64,000 bases of DNA, from the NCBI RefSeq assembly GCF_947623445.1, contig NC_135242.1:3100001-3164000 (forward strand), in the 5' to 3' direction. The stretch comes from Clavelina lepadiformis (taxonomy: Eukaryota > Chordata > Ascidiacea > Aplousobranchia > Clavelinidae). The notes under the pieces are model-generated. The model searched no databases, had not been told where the DNA came from, and was given only the letters and a program-made list of their open reading frames with translations. Position numbers and translations under genes: made by a program. Each line of letters opens with the position of its first letter. Position 1 is the stretch's first letter. Shown here piece by piece: positions 47,860 to 58,167 of the stretch.

Positions 47860-48155
47860 TCGAGCGCTGACCTGCAATAAATGCAGCTCGTGTTCCATGT
47901 TTAATACCCAGTGGCGCTATGACGTTTTAATGATACTCTTGGGCAAGGCATTAACGAAACTTGCTCCTATTCAGTGGACAGTTCTAAATTCGAGTAATAC
48001 GATTAAAAAATTAAAAAAAAATATAAAAAAATGTGTGACAATCGGAATGCGCACAAAGACTAGCTTCCTAACCAGGGTTTGAGCGATTAGAAATCATCCT
48101 CGGGCTTAAGTTGTGCAAAGACTTCCCTCAGTCCGAAGATAAAGATTACCATACC
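47860..48155 (+). mobile_element. SINE copy, near full length, diverged
   Basis: Follows the SINE at 60378-60685 along most of its length: ATGCAGCTCGTGTTCCATG (head), GGGCAAGGCATTAACG, GGACAGTTCTAAATTCGAGT, a run of A and T, then AACCAGGGTTTGAGCGAT, TTGTGCAAAGACTTCCCT, and the tail AAAGATTACCATACCA. Its tRNA-like A box is eroded, indicating an older copy. Confidence 0.65.
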
Positions 48156-49036
48156 AATACCCCAGCGTGGGATTTTAACAGGTGTCTGGGTGCCATGGCA
48201 ACCAAATGTTCATTGAATGGATGCCCACTGGGCACCCATTGTTTTTGCAATAATGCCCTTGACGATACAATGCAGTTAGCCATGCGACTGATGTGCCATT
48301 GTTTAAGGCTTTACCTATGACAGACCATGCTATCAAGGATGTAAAGAACCTATATATGGTAGATGCTGTGAGCACAGCAGGAAGAGACTGCATTAAGTAT
48401 ATCTTAACAAGATTGTAAGCAATTGATAAAGTAAGTCTTTCATGAAACTTTAGACCTGAAAAGTGCTGCATTGTGTGATTATGTCAGTTTGCAGATTGAG
48501 CTTAGTTTATTGTATTGTTTATTTTTCTTATTTGTCTGTGGGGGAAGGAAATATAAAATGCTAACCATTACAGCATGATGAAATAACACTTCCACCCGTA
48601 AACAATGAGCGGGAAGAAGCAGCAAAGCTTAAAATGTGCAAAAATAATGTAACCAAATGATAAAAATGAATAATGGTTAACATGGCCACTAAACACGTTA
48701 TTGTGTAGGCCTATAGCTTGTAAGTATGTTACAGTCAGCCTGTATACTGCTGCTGGTAATGGCGCCTTATTTTGATATAGCAAGTGCTAGCTTAATAATT
48801 GCTCAGACAAAGCAGTTTAAACAGATAAGAGTCAACGGTGGCTAGAAAATAGAACAGTAGAAACAGTGGCTTAGAGAACAACAATTAACAGCCTTTCCTA
48901 TAATAACATACACCAAGGATATCATTTAATTAGAAAGTTGCAACGGCATTGAGAATCGCTATGTTAATGTGCTCAGTGACTGGAAAAAGTTATTTTAACT
49001 GATCTTATAAACAGGTTGTAAAATATAATTAGTGCA
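48156..49036. other. Spacer upstream of COQ5
   Basis: No gene seen. Contains an inverted pair (CTGGGTGCC near 48187 and GGGCACCCA near 48229). An AG at 49013-49014 (AAACAG), 24 nt upstream of the COQ5 ATG, could be a trans-splice acceptor. Confidence 0.4.
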
Positions 49037-49885
49037 ATGTTTCTACTGAATCGTGGCAAAGCAATTGTGTTGTCGTGTGCAAGCAATTCCCAGGCCTCCT
49101 ATTACACTACTGCTAAGCGCTTGGATGAAAATTATACTCACTTTGGTTACAAAACTGTCAAAACTGAAGAAAAAGCTGGAAAAGTCCTTGATGTTTTTTC
49201 TTCAGTTGCATCCAAGTATGACATGATGAATGATGTTATGAGTGGTGGTCTGCATCGTTTGTGGAAAGACAGAATGATTCAAAAACTTAACCCTGACAAC
49301 AAAGCAGTCCTTCTTGATTGTGCTGGTGGAACTGGAGATATAGCTTTTCGGTTTGTAAACTATGTCGAAAGACGGCATTCTCAATTCACAGATCACCCCA
49401 ACGTAACTGTATGCGACATTAACAACGATATGCTGGAAGTAGGCAAGAGCAGAGCTTTGGAACGAGGCGTCAGTTTAAATTGGGTATGTAGCAATGCTGA
49501 AGAATTGCCCTTTCCAGACCAAAGCTTCACTTGCTATACAATTGCGTTTGGAATTCGAAATTGTACCAATATTAGCAAAGTGTTACAAGAAGCATATAGG
49601 GTTTTGCGTCCTGGTGGGCGTTTTGTGTGTTTGGAGTTTAGCCACGTTTCAAACCCAATTTTAAGCAAAATTTATGACACTTATTCTTTTCAAGTTATCC
49701 CTGTAATGGGTGAAGTAATAGCAGGAGATTGGAACTCCTATCAGTACCTGGTGGAAAGTATTCGAAAATTTCCTGCTGCTGATGAATTTAAGCAAATGAT
49801 TTCAAATGTTGGTTTTAAAGTCGTTGCTTATGAACCACTAACATTTGGTACTTGTGCAATACATTCTGGATTTAGATTGAAGTAA
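49037..49885 (+). CDS. COQ5: 2-methoxy-6-polyprenyl-1,4-benzoquinol methylase, mitochondrial
   Basis: Performs the C-methylation step of ubiquinone synthesis using S-adenosylmethionine, in the mitochondrial matrix as part of the CoQ synthome. A single exon encodes 282 residues. Residues 1-27 are basic and hydroxylated, like a mitochondrial targeting peptide. The UbiE/COQ5 signatures are intact: VFSSVASKYDMMNDVMSGGL (53-72), the SAM-binding LDCAGGTGDIA (93-103), CDINNDML (126-133), AFGIRNCTN (170-178), YRVLRPGGRFVCLEFS (187-202) and the end YEPLTFGTCAIHSGFR. The gene is intronless while all neighbours except H2B are split, so a retrocopy origin is possible, but nothing looks damaged. Confidence 0.96.
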   Translation: MFLLNRGKAIVLSCASNSQASYYTTAKRLDENYTHFGYKTVKTEEKAGKVLDVFSSVASKYDMMNDVMSGGLHRLWKDRMIQKLNPDNKAVLLDCAGGTGDIAFRFVNYVERRHSQFTDHPNVTVCDINNDMLEVGKSRALERGVSLNWVCSNAEELPFPDQSFTCYTIAFGIRNCTNISKVLQEAYRVLRPGGRFVCLEFSHVSNPILSKIYDTYSFQVIPVMGEVIAGDWNSYQYLVESIRKFPAADEFKQMISNVGFKVVAYEPLTFGTCAIHSGFRLK

Positions 49886-50215
49886 AAAGCGCTAGGTTTT
49901 ACTGTAGACTTATTGGTATGCCTACTCTGCTAAGCTTTTCTCGTTTTGAAGTGACTTTTTTAAGTCGATTGGAGTCCTGCAATGTTTCACAAATGTTTAT
50001 TGTACTTTGCATTAAGATGTCATAATGTGATAAATTGTTAATTAAAGATAGCATTTGCATGAAATTATCCCAGGGTAACAAATGTATGTAGAACATGCTC
50101 ATCACTACTTCAGAATCACTTTAAGGCACTGACTATTAAACATGATAATAATCTGCTTTTGAAAATCTGCTATTAAGTATTTTCAACGAACCTTGAAGAC
50201 TATACCTAAACCAAT

Positions 50216-53200
50216 ATGTCATCTGATATATCATCACCTGAAGAAAGAAAGGAATTTGTTAAGTACTTAAAGCTTCTCTGCTTGAAAAGTACTCAATTGA
50301 TAGTGCAAGGCCGACTTGGAAAAACAATCTCAACAGAATCTATTGTGTCACAGAAAAATGCAATGGTTTGTTTCAGTGAAATCATAAAATTTCGTGTTTT
50401 GTTGACAACCCTTGAATCAGTAAATCTGCAAAATTTCAAGGAGCTGATTTCATATTGTTCAACATAAAGATCTTAAGTATTTTATTAATAGATTTTTCTT
50501 AACTTGTTAGATTAACTTGACAGTAAAAGACTACCCAGAAATTGAAAAAGAAGCAAGAGCAGCAATTCGAGATGGTATCCCGAATAAGGAGCGGAGTTAC
50601 GTGATCGAGATATCACTTCGAACCAGCGATGCAGATTCATTGGTCTTGGAAGTATGGTCGATTGGATTAACAAATAAGTAGGAAACGTTTCAACATGTAT
50701 TGTACAAGTAACGATAGCAAGTTGATAACATATGTGTATAGACCAGGGGTAGCCAGACCTGCTTCATGCTCGAGCCGCATATAAAAAATTCCAGTTTTAA
50801 AAGAGCCACAACACATACACAATAAAAACCACGAATTTATTCACTCACAACGAAGTGTAGCTATTGATAAACATTAGTGCTGCGTGGTGATACTATGAGT
50901 CTTCACCAACTCTTTTTGCAATTATTAGTATAACCGTAACCAAGACTTAAAACTAGGTCAGCCCTGACGTACAGCTTCAATCTGACAGTTTACTTAACTA
51001 CAGCGTACAAGTTAGCAAACTTCTGTACAATAATGTACTTTTTGGAGTGTAATTTGATTATTACTAACAATGAGTCCATTGTTACTACCTGTGATAGAAC
51101 GCATTGTTTCATAATCTGATCAAACAACTCGTCTAGGCCGGGAAAATGCATGTCTAATTCAACAATGCTAATTCATTAAAGAGCCGCAAGCAAAGGCTCA
51201 AAGAGCCGCAGTTTGGCCACCCCTGGTATAGACTATGACTAGTAGATTTTTACCTAAAACAAGATGTAATGTTACCTGGAAATGTTACGTGGAAATGTTA
51301 CAGCAACAAACCCAACGTTCCTATCTCTTTTTTTTGTTTCTGAAGTGTCAATAGATCCATAAGAATAAAATCTAAGGTTTTAAATAATTTTTACAGATGT
51401 GAAAACAAGAGGGACCATGAAACCATGCATTACCCAATGTCCCATTTGCTAAAATCCCTTTTGTGCTTGTCAAGGGTCACTCCAGCATACAAACTGTCAC
51501 GAAAACAAGGGAATGAATACGTGATCTGTTACAGGTATTCAACCGCACTTTGCATAACGGGGGTTTATGCAAAAAATTTGTCTCAAGTTTGTTTTTAGGC
51601 AGACATTTCACTGCAAATTTGTTGTGTTTTCTGTAAAACTAACATTTCTTCAACATTTACAACCTTGTTTTTGTGAAGGGTTTATATGGGAGAAATTAAC
51701 CTTTCTGGTCTTGGAGAAGGTTTTAAAGTCTTAAGAGTTGGATCAGCCGGAACACACTGGGGCACTATCACAATGTCTGCAGCATATAGGACAACGGAGA
51801 ACTTACATGTATCCACAAAAGGAATGTAAGTTTGTTGCACTCTTCTATTCCAGAGCAGATTGCAGCAAACTTACCTCAATCTATCTGTAGATCTCCAAAG
51901 GTGGGAATACCGTTTGTTGTCAAAACCGATCACTTCTCTTCAGGGCCAAGACCACACGTGTCGTCTCCTGCCAGACCATGTCATACACTTCAGTCAAGAT
52001 TGAGAACGTATAACTGAGTAGTAAAAGCTGTGAATGGAACTGTGGTAAATATTTTTGTCATGTTCTAAAGTAATTTGTTTGTCATAGGTTTAGCGATGCT
52101 TCCGATGGCATGCAGCCCTCAACAGAGAGTTCATCTCCCCCATACAATGTTTTCAACACAGCATTTTCTGTTTCACCTGCAGGAAACTTTATCGAAAAAG
52201 TGAAATTATTATCTATGCATTTCTTTCTCAGCTATTGGTATTTATTACTAACTTTGCAATTAATCTAAACTTCATACTTAAACTTATGTTTTTGTTGCCA
52301 CAGAATTAGATACTATCATTTCAATTTAATACAGGATGGTAACAAGGTCATGTTTACGGTTGGCACGCCCCCTGGTGGGAATCCACGTTGTTCTGTCTCC
52401 AGCCCTGCCCTTGCCAGGATGCAAAGACTCAATATAACTGAAAAGTGAGGTTTAAACTTTTACTGCAACTTGTTGGTTCGAGATGTTTTTTTTTGTGTTT
52501 TAAAAGACTGATTTTTACTTTTTAACATTCGGTATTCTTCATGTTGTAGAAATAACTTTCATTCATCGAACAATGGTGAAAGGTCTCACACTGACTTCTA
52601 CAAAGCTCACTGGTCTCCTGATAAATCCCAATTTAATACAGGTTTGTAAACTGTGTTTGAAATTCATTTTCAGAAATGACCTATAGGAATAACGTTACAT
52701 CTTTTATATGATGGTTTGCAGGTGCATCTGCCCCGAATAGTGGATTTACAGGACATTTAAATTCACGTCGGGATTTTGCTGACTTAAAGAAGGACAGAAG
52801 GGTTTCCTTTCCATCTACGAACTTCCTGAAAGAACCTTTATCGAATAACAGGAAACCTTTAAAAGTTGTGAAGCCTAATGAGCAAGTTATATCCGGGACA
52901 ACATTTTGGCATTGGGATGCTACCAGCACATCGACAGTTTCCCCAAAACCAGTTCCTCACATTTCACCTCAGTTTGTTAGTAATTCTGAAGTTGAAAAAA
53001 AATCCAACTCTCCTGTTTCTAGCCCATTAGTTTGTACCCCACCAGGCCTAATGACTGGGGCATTTGTACTTGGCTGCAAAACAGCACAAAGAGCAAAGGA
53101 GACTTTAGAGGCTGCAGAAATTTCCAGTCTGCCCTTCAGGGACCTATTGAAACCCATCCATGGCAATGAAAGTCCAGATGATGAATCCTCACAGAGCTCC

Positions 53201-54119
53201 ACATCTTTGGAAAGTGATGAAAAATCGTAAGTCTGTTTAAGCAATTACTCAGAATAAGTATCACTGAGTCTTCTGCATAGTTACAAGTCGTGTTTTTAAG
53301 GTTTGACTTTGGCGAACGCTAAGAGATTTTAAGATACAGCGAGTTTTAAAAGGAAAACTGCTAATTTTCTGCTGTGGTTGCAGCAGAATAAATTTTGGAG
53401 AGACTTGGAGAAATTTATGGAACTGTTTCAGTCTCCAATATCACTTCAAAAAACACTAGTTACAAGCATGATTATGGTAGTTGTAACGTCGTGCATTGTA
53501 TCTCTCTAGAAATAAGGATAGATTTGCAGAAGGAAGAAGGAAAAGCAGTGATAGCAGCAGCAGTCTATCTTTGACGGGAAGTACAGGAACCTTAAACAAC
53601 GAAAACTTACAGAAACATCCTGATGACTTTGTTTTGGTTGATTTGGTATGATCCGTAAATCAAACAGATTTCAAAATAAATATTGTAAATTTTTTTGGGT
53701 ATAAAACTTTTTAACTGTATGTTTACATTTACCAGAAACCAGCTTTTGCTAGGGACGATTCCATCAAAGATTTGGGAACATTTTACAGGGAATGTGAGAA
53801 CGTTCCAGAACTTATAATGTTTGAGAATCACGGTGGATCCGAAACAGATGAGACCTTGGTATGTTTATTTTGTAGCAGAATTGTAGGTTTCATATTTTGA
53901 TAAGTTCTTCACATTGGTAAGGATATATGCTGGAAGATTATGGAACAATTTCATGTTCTTTTTCTAATATTATTTCCACTTCTTTGATTGAAGTATAATA
54001 TATTCTGCTCATATGAATATAAAGTTCATTTTTTTCAGCATGACCTCACAAAGCAGTTGGAAGATTACGAGAAGGATATGCATGATTTTGACCAGTTTGT
54101 CAGTGAATTGTGTGCATAA
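50216..54119 (+). CDS. ATG13: Autophagy-related protein 13
   Basis: Regulatory subunit of the ULK1/ATG1 kinase complex that starts autophagosome formation. Eleven exons in phase: 50216-50365, 50511-50677, 51397-51534, 51679-51825, 52088-52199, 52335-52444, 52550-52641, 52722-53226, 53510-53645, 53736-53858, 54039-54119; 586 residues. The N-terminal HORMA domain (about 10-185) has [50 protein letters not shown] and [18 protein letters not shown]...[11 protein letters not shown] long serine-rich linker follows. A conserved LC3-interacting motif, DDFVLVDL (about 512-519), matches human DDFVMIDF. The protein ends QFVSELCA. A 482-bp MITE lies in intron 2. The start is 331 nt after the COQ5 stop. 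Confidence 0.95.
50744..51225. mobile_element. hAT-type MITE in ATG13 intron 2, 482 bp
   Basis: Ends CAGGGGTAGCCAGACC and GTTTGGCCACCCCTG are near reverse complements. Perfect 8-bp target duplication GTATAGAC (50736-50743, 51226-51233). Sub-terminal AGAGCCGC/AGCCACA repeats are typical of this hAT group. No transposase frame. Confidence 0.92.
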
Positions 54120-55451
54120 GCTTGCTTTTGGGTAAAGAAAACTGTCCAGAGAGTCATTGAAAGAGTATTAATGGGTTATTTTATAACCCTTACTTGGTGT
54201 TGATTAACGAGAAAGCTTGGTGATTTGTGACGCAAATAGACTTTAAATGGAGATTTTATTAGTACAATATATTTCAACAAAATTTCGAAACAATAGAAAT
54301 TAAATTTCTCTTCAGGAGTTTTCATGTGTCATGTCTTAACTTTGGTTAAATACTGATATCATGAGTGTAGCTCCGGAATTGTTGGCTTTTTTGGTTTTTC
54401 TATTATCTTCACTATATTTACATTTTACCGGACTTAGTGCAATATAATGCATGTTTGGCATTTACACGTTTCTTTTAGCCTCACCGAAAAATGAGTGTTT
54501 CAAACGATTTTAGTGCAACACTGCAATTTTTGATTGACTTTTTATTTGCTTGCTCTTATTATCTTTTATCAATGGTGCTCCAGAGCGCTGCGCCAAGAAT
54601 GTCACACAGTTTGGGGAGGTACTATCAACGTGATATTTTAACTTGCACATTCATGCGCCGTATAAATAAAAAATAGTGGCGTACCAGTTGTTAAAACCTC
54701 ATCTTGCCTAATTGATGATTGTAATGTGAAGGAGATGTAATTTTGTTCATATTGCTTACATAAATGCCATTATGACATTTGGTGAATAGCTTATTTTATG
54801 CTGTGTATTTCTTTCGCAGCATAGAATACTAAAATCGTATTGTTTCAATACTAAAATTTATGATGTCGTATTAATGGCTATGGCACTTCGGCATTCAACT
54901 TTGTGTATGCCTCTGCATGCATTGCGTGAATTTGTATATTTTTGTTTTTGATGTAAGTTGCTGGTATTAATGTTGTAACACTACGTAATGCTAAATACAA
55001 CGCTTTATTCTGTGTCCCGTGAAGATGTTAACGAAATATTTTGTTTTTTTGGTAAACGGTGTACAACTATTCATTCAACTTGAAGAATGTCTTAAAATGA
55101 TGTTATTTACCGCTACCAAAGCTAGTTTTTTGTTCATCCATAAAATTTACACAAATATGTTTATGCAGACAAAAAACCCAGAATATATGATAATAGTTAA
55201 CTGTATTTTTTTGTACCTACGACAGAAGGAATTCGTATAAAAATGCCCAAAAACAGGATCAGACATGATTTAAGAAAATAGACATCTTATAAAACAGTAA
55301 AAGCGCACGAGCGACAACTGTAATCATTTAATAATTTAATTTTAGTTTATCACATCACGACCAGAACTAAGCTGAGCTTTTACGTTTAGTAGCTTTGTGT
55401 GCGTTCTGCGCCTGAGTTACTGGACTTCCCATTCAGTGTAGATCGCTTAAG
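54120..55451. other. ATG13 3' flank, no gene seen
   Basis: AT-rich spacer with short frames (54491-54676, 55019-55240) that lack any recognisable feature except hydrophobic stretches. Confidence 0.45.
54665..54670 (+). promoter_or_regulatory. Possible poly(A) signal AATAAA of ATG13
   Basis: AATAAA about 546 nt after the ATG13 stop, in sense direction. A 61-codon frame ends just here (54491-54676), but it shows no domain. Confidence 0.35.
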
Positions 55452-57543
55452 ATGAGGCTTACACTACCACTTCGGTGGTATAGGTACAAGAGAGCAAGAG
55501 GAAGCAAGGATACTGGAAAGCATCAAGAGCCTCACCTTATTCGGTTTGCAGAGCGCAAGAAATTCATGGACAATTTATTACAGGAATGTACGAACGAAAT
55601 GTGGCTAACTCGACCTTATCTGACAAGGGAACAGGAAAGGTATTTTTCGGGTCTAGTGCAGAAGTGCACAACCACGGCATGCTTTTGTATACTAGACCCC
55701 AGCTATTAAAATTGTGACGTTATGTTGTTGTGCACTTGTATAGTAGACCCCAAGTTTTGACATGACTGTGGGCACTGAAGCCTTGAACCTTTGTTTATTT
55801 ATTTGTTATAAATTGGCATTAAAGCAACTATATTTGTCAGGTTTGTTTATTATAAATCGGCGTGCTCGTTGGTAAATTTTGTACATTGGTATGTGTGTGC
55901 CACACTGTACAATCTTATATTTCTCTGGCATCCGTTTACCGAAGTTGCAAAATTGCATCACCTTGACCGCAAAATTTCCACTAATAGGTTTATTCCTTTC
56001 ACTTTGAATGAGAAAAAAAAATATGGTGACGTAGTGATTAGCAATTGGGCCCATATGCTGCAGGTTTCGGGTTTGAATCCTGCTAATGCTAGACCTATTG
56101 TCTTTTCTTCAAATTTATTTTTGAGGTGATTTAATCGTGAGAGGTGAAGAAATGCGAGAGGGGATTAGTTTTAGGCTAATTTAAACTTTAAGTTGATAAT
56201 TAGGATACATTTCAATTTACAGACTAGCTTAATTGCCATTTATCATGCATGTATTTTCCTGGTTTGGTGAATAGTGGCCACTAAAATAAGTTTACTACTA
56301 CTTCACCAGTTACTGATGTCGGAAAATACCACAATTGCATAACTAGTTAGTGGTTTACTTTTTAGTTTTCCCAAATTTGGTAACCGGCAGCCAGTGAATT
56401 AGGCACTGCCGGCAATCTTACTTTGTTAGTTTATTGCAAATGACTGTGCCACATTTTCCATTATGGCTTACAATAAATATAACATGAACATTCTCCTCCT
56501 GAGTTAAACTTGCTTTAGCACCTGTTACTGTGATTAATCCGTTTCTGGTTATTGACCTAGAAACTAACAATGAAATATCGCACCGCTATTTGCTAAACTG
56601 TATAGAATGTGAATTTGTAAACATCACATAAAATGGTCTTAGTTGTTCCTCATTTTAGATAACTTTTCCTCAAAGGGTTTCAATTTATTCAGTCATTCGT
56701 TTGAATTCATTTACCTTTCAAAATTCTTCATTCCTTCGTTTAAGAAACACTGATTTTGTATACAAGTGCATCACATGGATAATTATGCACTGGATCCCAT
56801 TGTTTTGAGTCTATGCTATTACAAAACTTAATGGTGTTACCACATCTCGCTGCCACTTATGGCAATACAGGATCAAGCACCTTCATACTTTTTAATACCT
56901 GCGTAAGAACCATAAAAGCTGAACAATGCAACTTATAATTTTGCTGCTTACAGCTTGAACTTTTAAATCTTTGCATTTGTAGAAGTCTGTCAACAAAATA
57001 TCGACAATCGTCCAAAGGTAACCCACTGGTGTGTACCGATCGAAAATCTGAATTTGCTCACAAAAATATGAAATACAGAATCAACATTAAGCCAAATGTT
57101 ACTTTTGAAGAAAGGTGGTCTCACTTAAAAGTGACAGAAAAGTAAGTTATTATTTTTATGGTTGTCGGAGTGAACTAGTTTTTGTCAAGTTTCAAGATGG
57201 GTCATATTACATTTCATTAGGAAATTAAGGAGTTTACTTTACACCTTACAGGGGTTATCTTCTATGTCCTTACACTTTCTTTTGTTGTTTCTGCTACAGA
57301 TGGAAGCCTTTTCAAGATCATCACACCAAGAGAGAATTTTATAGATACGCCCTGGCAGCCATACCTTCAAGATACCCAGACTTTTACCCACCCGCCAAAG
57401 AAAGGTGGGAAGAATGGAATAAGGTTGAAGGCTTTGGCCTTAAAAATACAAATCAAGAAAAACCTGATGAACAAATGAGTAAATCCGCATTTACCAGAGA
57501 CCCTCGTCTTGGTTTTAACATATGGAATTATTACCAAGCCTGA
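55452..57543 (+). CDS. MRPL57: Mitochondrial large-subunit ribosomal protein mL63 with C-terminal extension
   Basis: Three exons, 55452-55639, 56983-57141 and 57300-57543, join in phase to 196 residues. The first 70 residues match mL63/MRPL57: a basic start, GKHQEPHLIRF, then a helix and NEMWLTRPYLTREQER, where the human protein has NHYWLSMPYMTREQERG. A second match follows at FEERWSHLKVTEKW, like the end of the human protein (DHLNVTKKW). The human protein stops there at 102 residues. This one has a longer middle and about 80 extra residues rich in aromatic and charged amino acids (REFYRYALAAIPSRYPDFYP...). The extension is spliced in phase, so it looks genuine. mL63 sits on the mitoribosome large subunit. 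A foldback transposon lies 9 bp into intron 1. Confidence 0.72.
55649..55751. mobile_element. Foldback element (copy 2), in MRPL57 intron 1
   Basis: Second copy of the element at 45861-45962: GGGTCTAGTGCAGAAGTGCA at the left, centre with GTATACTAGACCCCAGCTAT, and a more worn right arm (TGTGCACTTGTATAGTAGAC). It starts 9 bp after the exon 1 donor of MRPL57. No flanking duplication is visible. Confidence 0.75.
56025..56095 (+). mobile_element. tRNA-like sequence, probable SINE head
   Basis: GTAGTGATTAGCAATTGGG resembles a Pol III A box region and GGGTTTGAATCCTGC a B box with T-arm, about 40 nt apart. The acceptor arms do not pair as in a working tRNA, so I call it a tRNA-derived SINE piece. 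It lies in MRPL57 intron 1 and differs from the 60378 family. Confidence 0.45.
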
Positions 57544-58167
57544 AAAACTTTTTGTTTATTTATCTGTGATTAGTCATAAAACCTTACAAAGATTTCACTG
57601 TGCTTTTTTGTATTCTGAGGAAAGGGTCACAAACAAATTATCGAAACATTTCACGATACGACAAGTTTTTTCTAACTTGAAAGTAGAAGGCCAGTTAGTT
57701 ATTTGAAAAGAGGTTACCAGCAAAACCAGGGCCAATAAGACTAATATCTTCATCAGGGCCGTTGTAACAAAGCACTTCAAATAAAATGGATGATGCAACA
57801 ACTATAAAAACATTGACATAATATATTATTCTGGTGTAACATGTATTAATAAGTTGTACTTCATTTAAACTGTCGGGTTGCATAAATCAGTGAATTTTCA
57901 ACACTGTTTCTCAGGTATGCAGGGAAAATTATCCAATTTCATCTAATTAAAAGCTAGTCACAGCAAGAATAGAAATTTAGGTTATATAGAGATTGGTTAG
58001 CAATTTAGGGTGCCACGAACCAAATGTTATATTTTGAACATAGTGCAACAAATTTCTATAGTTATGTTACCATTAGACAAATTATCAACATTTTAAAATT
58101 ATAGCTTAGCCACACAAAGTGGAATACTAAAAAGAGACACTAGTAGCTTTTACATCTACAAAAAATT
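57544..58167. other. Spacer between convergent MRPL57 and ThrRS genes
   Basis: 3' flanks of two genes; nothing else seen. A shadow frame at 57509-57706 overlaps the MRPL57 end in another frame. Confidence 0.5.

Noticed and set aside
48111-48471. Frames on both strands around the SINE at 47860
   Set aside because: They begin in the SINE tail and show no protein family signal.
49886-57543. COQ5, ATG13 and MRPL57 as a tunicate operon
   Set aside because: Spacings of 331 nt and over 1.3 kb are far larger than the tight spacing of known Ciona operons.
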